DNA of 5,776 bases from positions 1 to 5,776 of the forward strand of contig JANYAJ010000477.1 in NCBI GenBank assembly GCA_025361385.1, written 5' to 3'. Below the pieces are notes generated by a model that ran no database searches, was not told the origin of the DNA, and worked only from the letters and a program-made list of their open reading frames with translations. Shown here in pieces: positions 4,976 through 5,776 of this stretch; position 1 is the stretch's first letter; the number at the start of each line of letters is the position of its first letter. Source of the DNA: Nitrospira sp. (GTDB lineage: Bacteria > Nitrospirota > Nitrospiria > Nitrospirales > Nitrospiraceae). Position numbers and translations under genes: made by a program.

Positions 4976-5572
4976 CTATTGGGGGAGCACAATGGTGATA
5001 AGCATCCCACCCATCACGTCTCCTGCCTTGAAATCTCTCTTTGGGCTATTTGGGTGCACATTGTGGCAATCGGCGCAGTATTGAGACGCGGCTTTATCGG
5101 CATAGAGTGCTTGGAAGATGCGAGCCTTGCCCTCGGTTGTAACGGCTGTATAGGGACGATCAGGATTCGCGAGGATCTTCAGAAGCCCGGTCCGCTCGAA
5201 CTCTGTCGTGGGGCGATGCGCTTTATTTATCGCCCAACTGCTGATCAGCTGGACTCGCATCCCTTTTCGCTGCTCAGCTGCGAGCCGCCCCGATTCCTGT
5301 AAAATTTGGGCGTGTAAAGGGAGCCCTCCGTCCGCTCTCCAGTGTTCCGAGGCAAAGACCATGCCTTTCTGCCTCATCCGATCTAGAATCTCGGTCTGGT
5401 AAAAAGTTCGATCCGCCTGGACCACACTATGCACATACTCGGCCACGATTTCGGGGGATATGCCCTTGGGTGAATCTGTCTCCTTGCTCGCGGCAGAGAA
5501 CACCCACTGACCAAGTAGGCACGTGAAGGTGGTTCCAACCGCGAGTCCCAACCAAAGACCTTTCATGATCAC
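4976..5572 (-). CDS. DUF3365/Tll0287-like membrane-anchored c-type heme protein (198 aa)
   Basis: A single-heme protein of the DUF3365 (Tll0287-like) group, a PAS-like periplasmic heme domain found alone or as the sensor part of kinases and cyclases. Counting from GTG, residues 6-26 are a hydrophobic signal or anchor (WLGLAVGTTFTCLLGQWVF). The sensor domain follows, with VQADRTFYQTEI, the INKAHRPTTEFE segment and RPYTAVTTEGKAR. The heme-binding CADCH is at 166-170, and NVHPNSPKRDFKAGDVMGG leads to a short final strand. There is no output domain, so it is either a stand-alone sensor partner or a small electron carrier. GTG 5572 is chosen because GGAGG lies 7 nt upstream. ATG 5566 (two codons later) would have 13-nt spacing, and the ATG at 5647 adds 25 polar residues before the signal, which is unlikely. 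Heme attachment should need the cytochrome c maturation machinery. Confidence 0.9.
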   Translation of the reverse strand: MIMKGLWLGLAVGTTFTCLLGQWVFSAASKETDSPKGISPEIVAEYVHSVVQADRTFYQTEILDRMRQKGMVFASEHWRADGGLPLHAQILQESGRLAAEQRKGMRVQLISSWAINKAHRPTTEFERTGLLKILANPDRPYTAVTTEGKARIFQALYADKAASQYCADCHNVHPNSPKRDFKAGDVMGGMLITIVLPQ

Positions 5573-5735
5573 GACGCGTCCTCCATTTCTGTTTCTACTT
5601 GTGGCCTGATTCGCTCGTTGACTCCAAGAGCCGCGCTCGCAAACCAATGTTTTTGAAAGAACGCCTATGTCGACCTTACGCGAAAAAACTCATGGCCCTA
5701 CACGTGTTCTTCACAAGGGAGCGTAAACACCTTGA

Positions 5736-5753
5736 GGGGGAACCGGTTGCCCC
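5736..5753. repeat. Imperfect 18-bp palindrome upstream of the heme-protein gene
   Basis: GGGGGAACCGGTTGCCCC matches its own reverse complement at 16 of 18 positions, centred on AACCGGTT. It lies about 165-180 bp upstream of the heme-protein start. It could be a regulator site or belong to whatever lies beyond the window. Nothing else was recognised between 5573 and 5776. Confidence 0.3.
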
Positions 5754-5776
5754 TGGGCTGTGTGAAGCGCCGTGAG

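Overview
The window looks like an accessory stretch of a bacterial chromosome, plausibly a Nitrospira-like (Nitrospirota) genome. That guess rests mainly on the stand-alone, membrane-anchored DUF3365/Tll0287-type c-heme protein at the right end and on the style of the small proteins at the left. It is an inference, not a sequence match.

Left part (1-2140), sparse and scarred. The 3' half of a tRNA-Glu(UUC) gene lies on the minus strand at 98-144 and breaks off in the anticodon stem, as at the displaced end of a tRNA-integrated element. About 200 bp further on is an attP-like layout: a tRNA-Lys-like anticodon core (351-365) with a pair of short direct repeats of 11-bp period on each side (295-314 and 473-491). 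No integrase gene is visible. Two small minus-strand genes with strong Shine-Dalgarno sequences follow: a 56-aa Cys/His-rich protein (780-950) and a 91-aa single-span membrane protein (1052-1327). The region ends in a truncated, frameshifted thermonuclease (SNase) remnant at 1954-2137.

Middle part (2153-4708), one compact plus-strand operon: an ArsR-family repressor, an SRPBCC/AHSA1-type protein overlapping it by ATGA, a 41-residue CPxC/TSTGGL module read in frame into a DUF899 thioredoxin-like protein, and a short-chain dehydrogenase/reductase. A near-consensus sigma-70 promoter overlaps a perfect 24-bp palindrome. The repressor's ATG lies at the centre of that palindrome, where transcription should start, so the message is probably leaderless and autorepressed. 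The cassette reads as a stress- or ligand-inducible redox/small-molecule unit. Its ligand and substrate cannot be read from the sequence.

Right part (4709-5776): a 267-bp convergent gap with weak inverted repeats but no convincing terminator, then the minus-strand heme protein, probably starting at GTG, and about 200 bp of upstream DNA with an imperfect palindrome.
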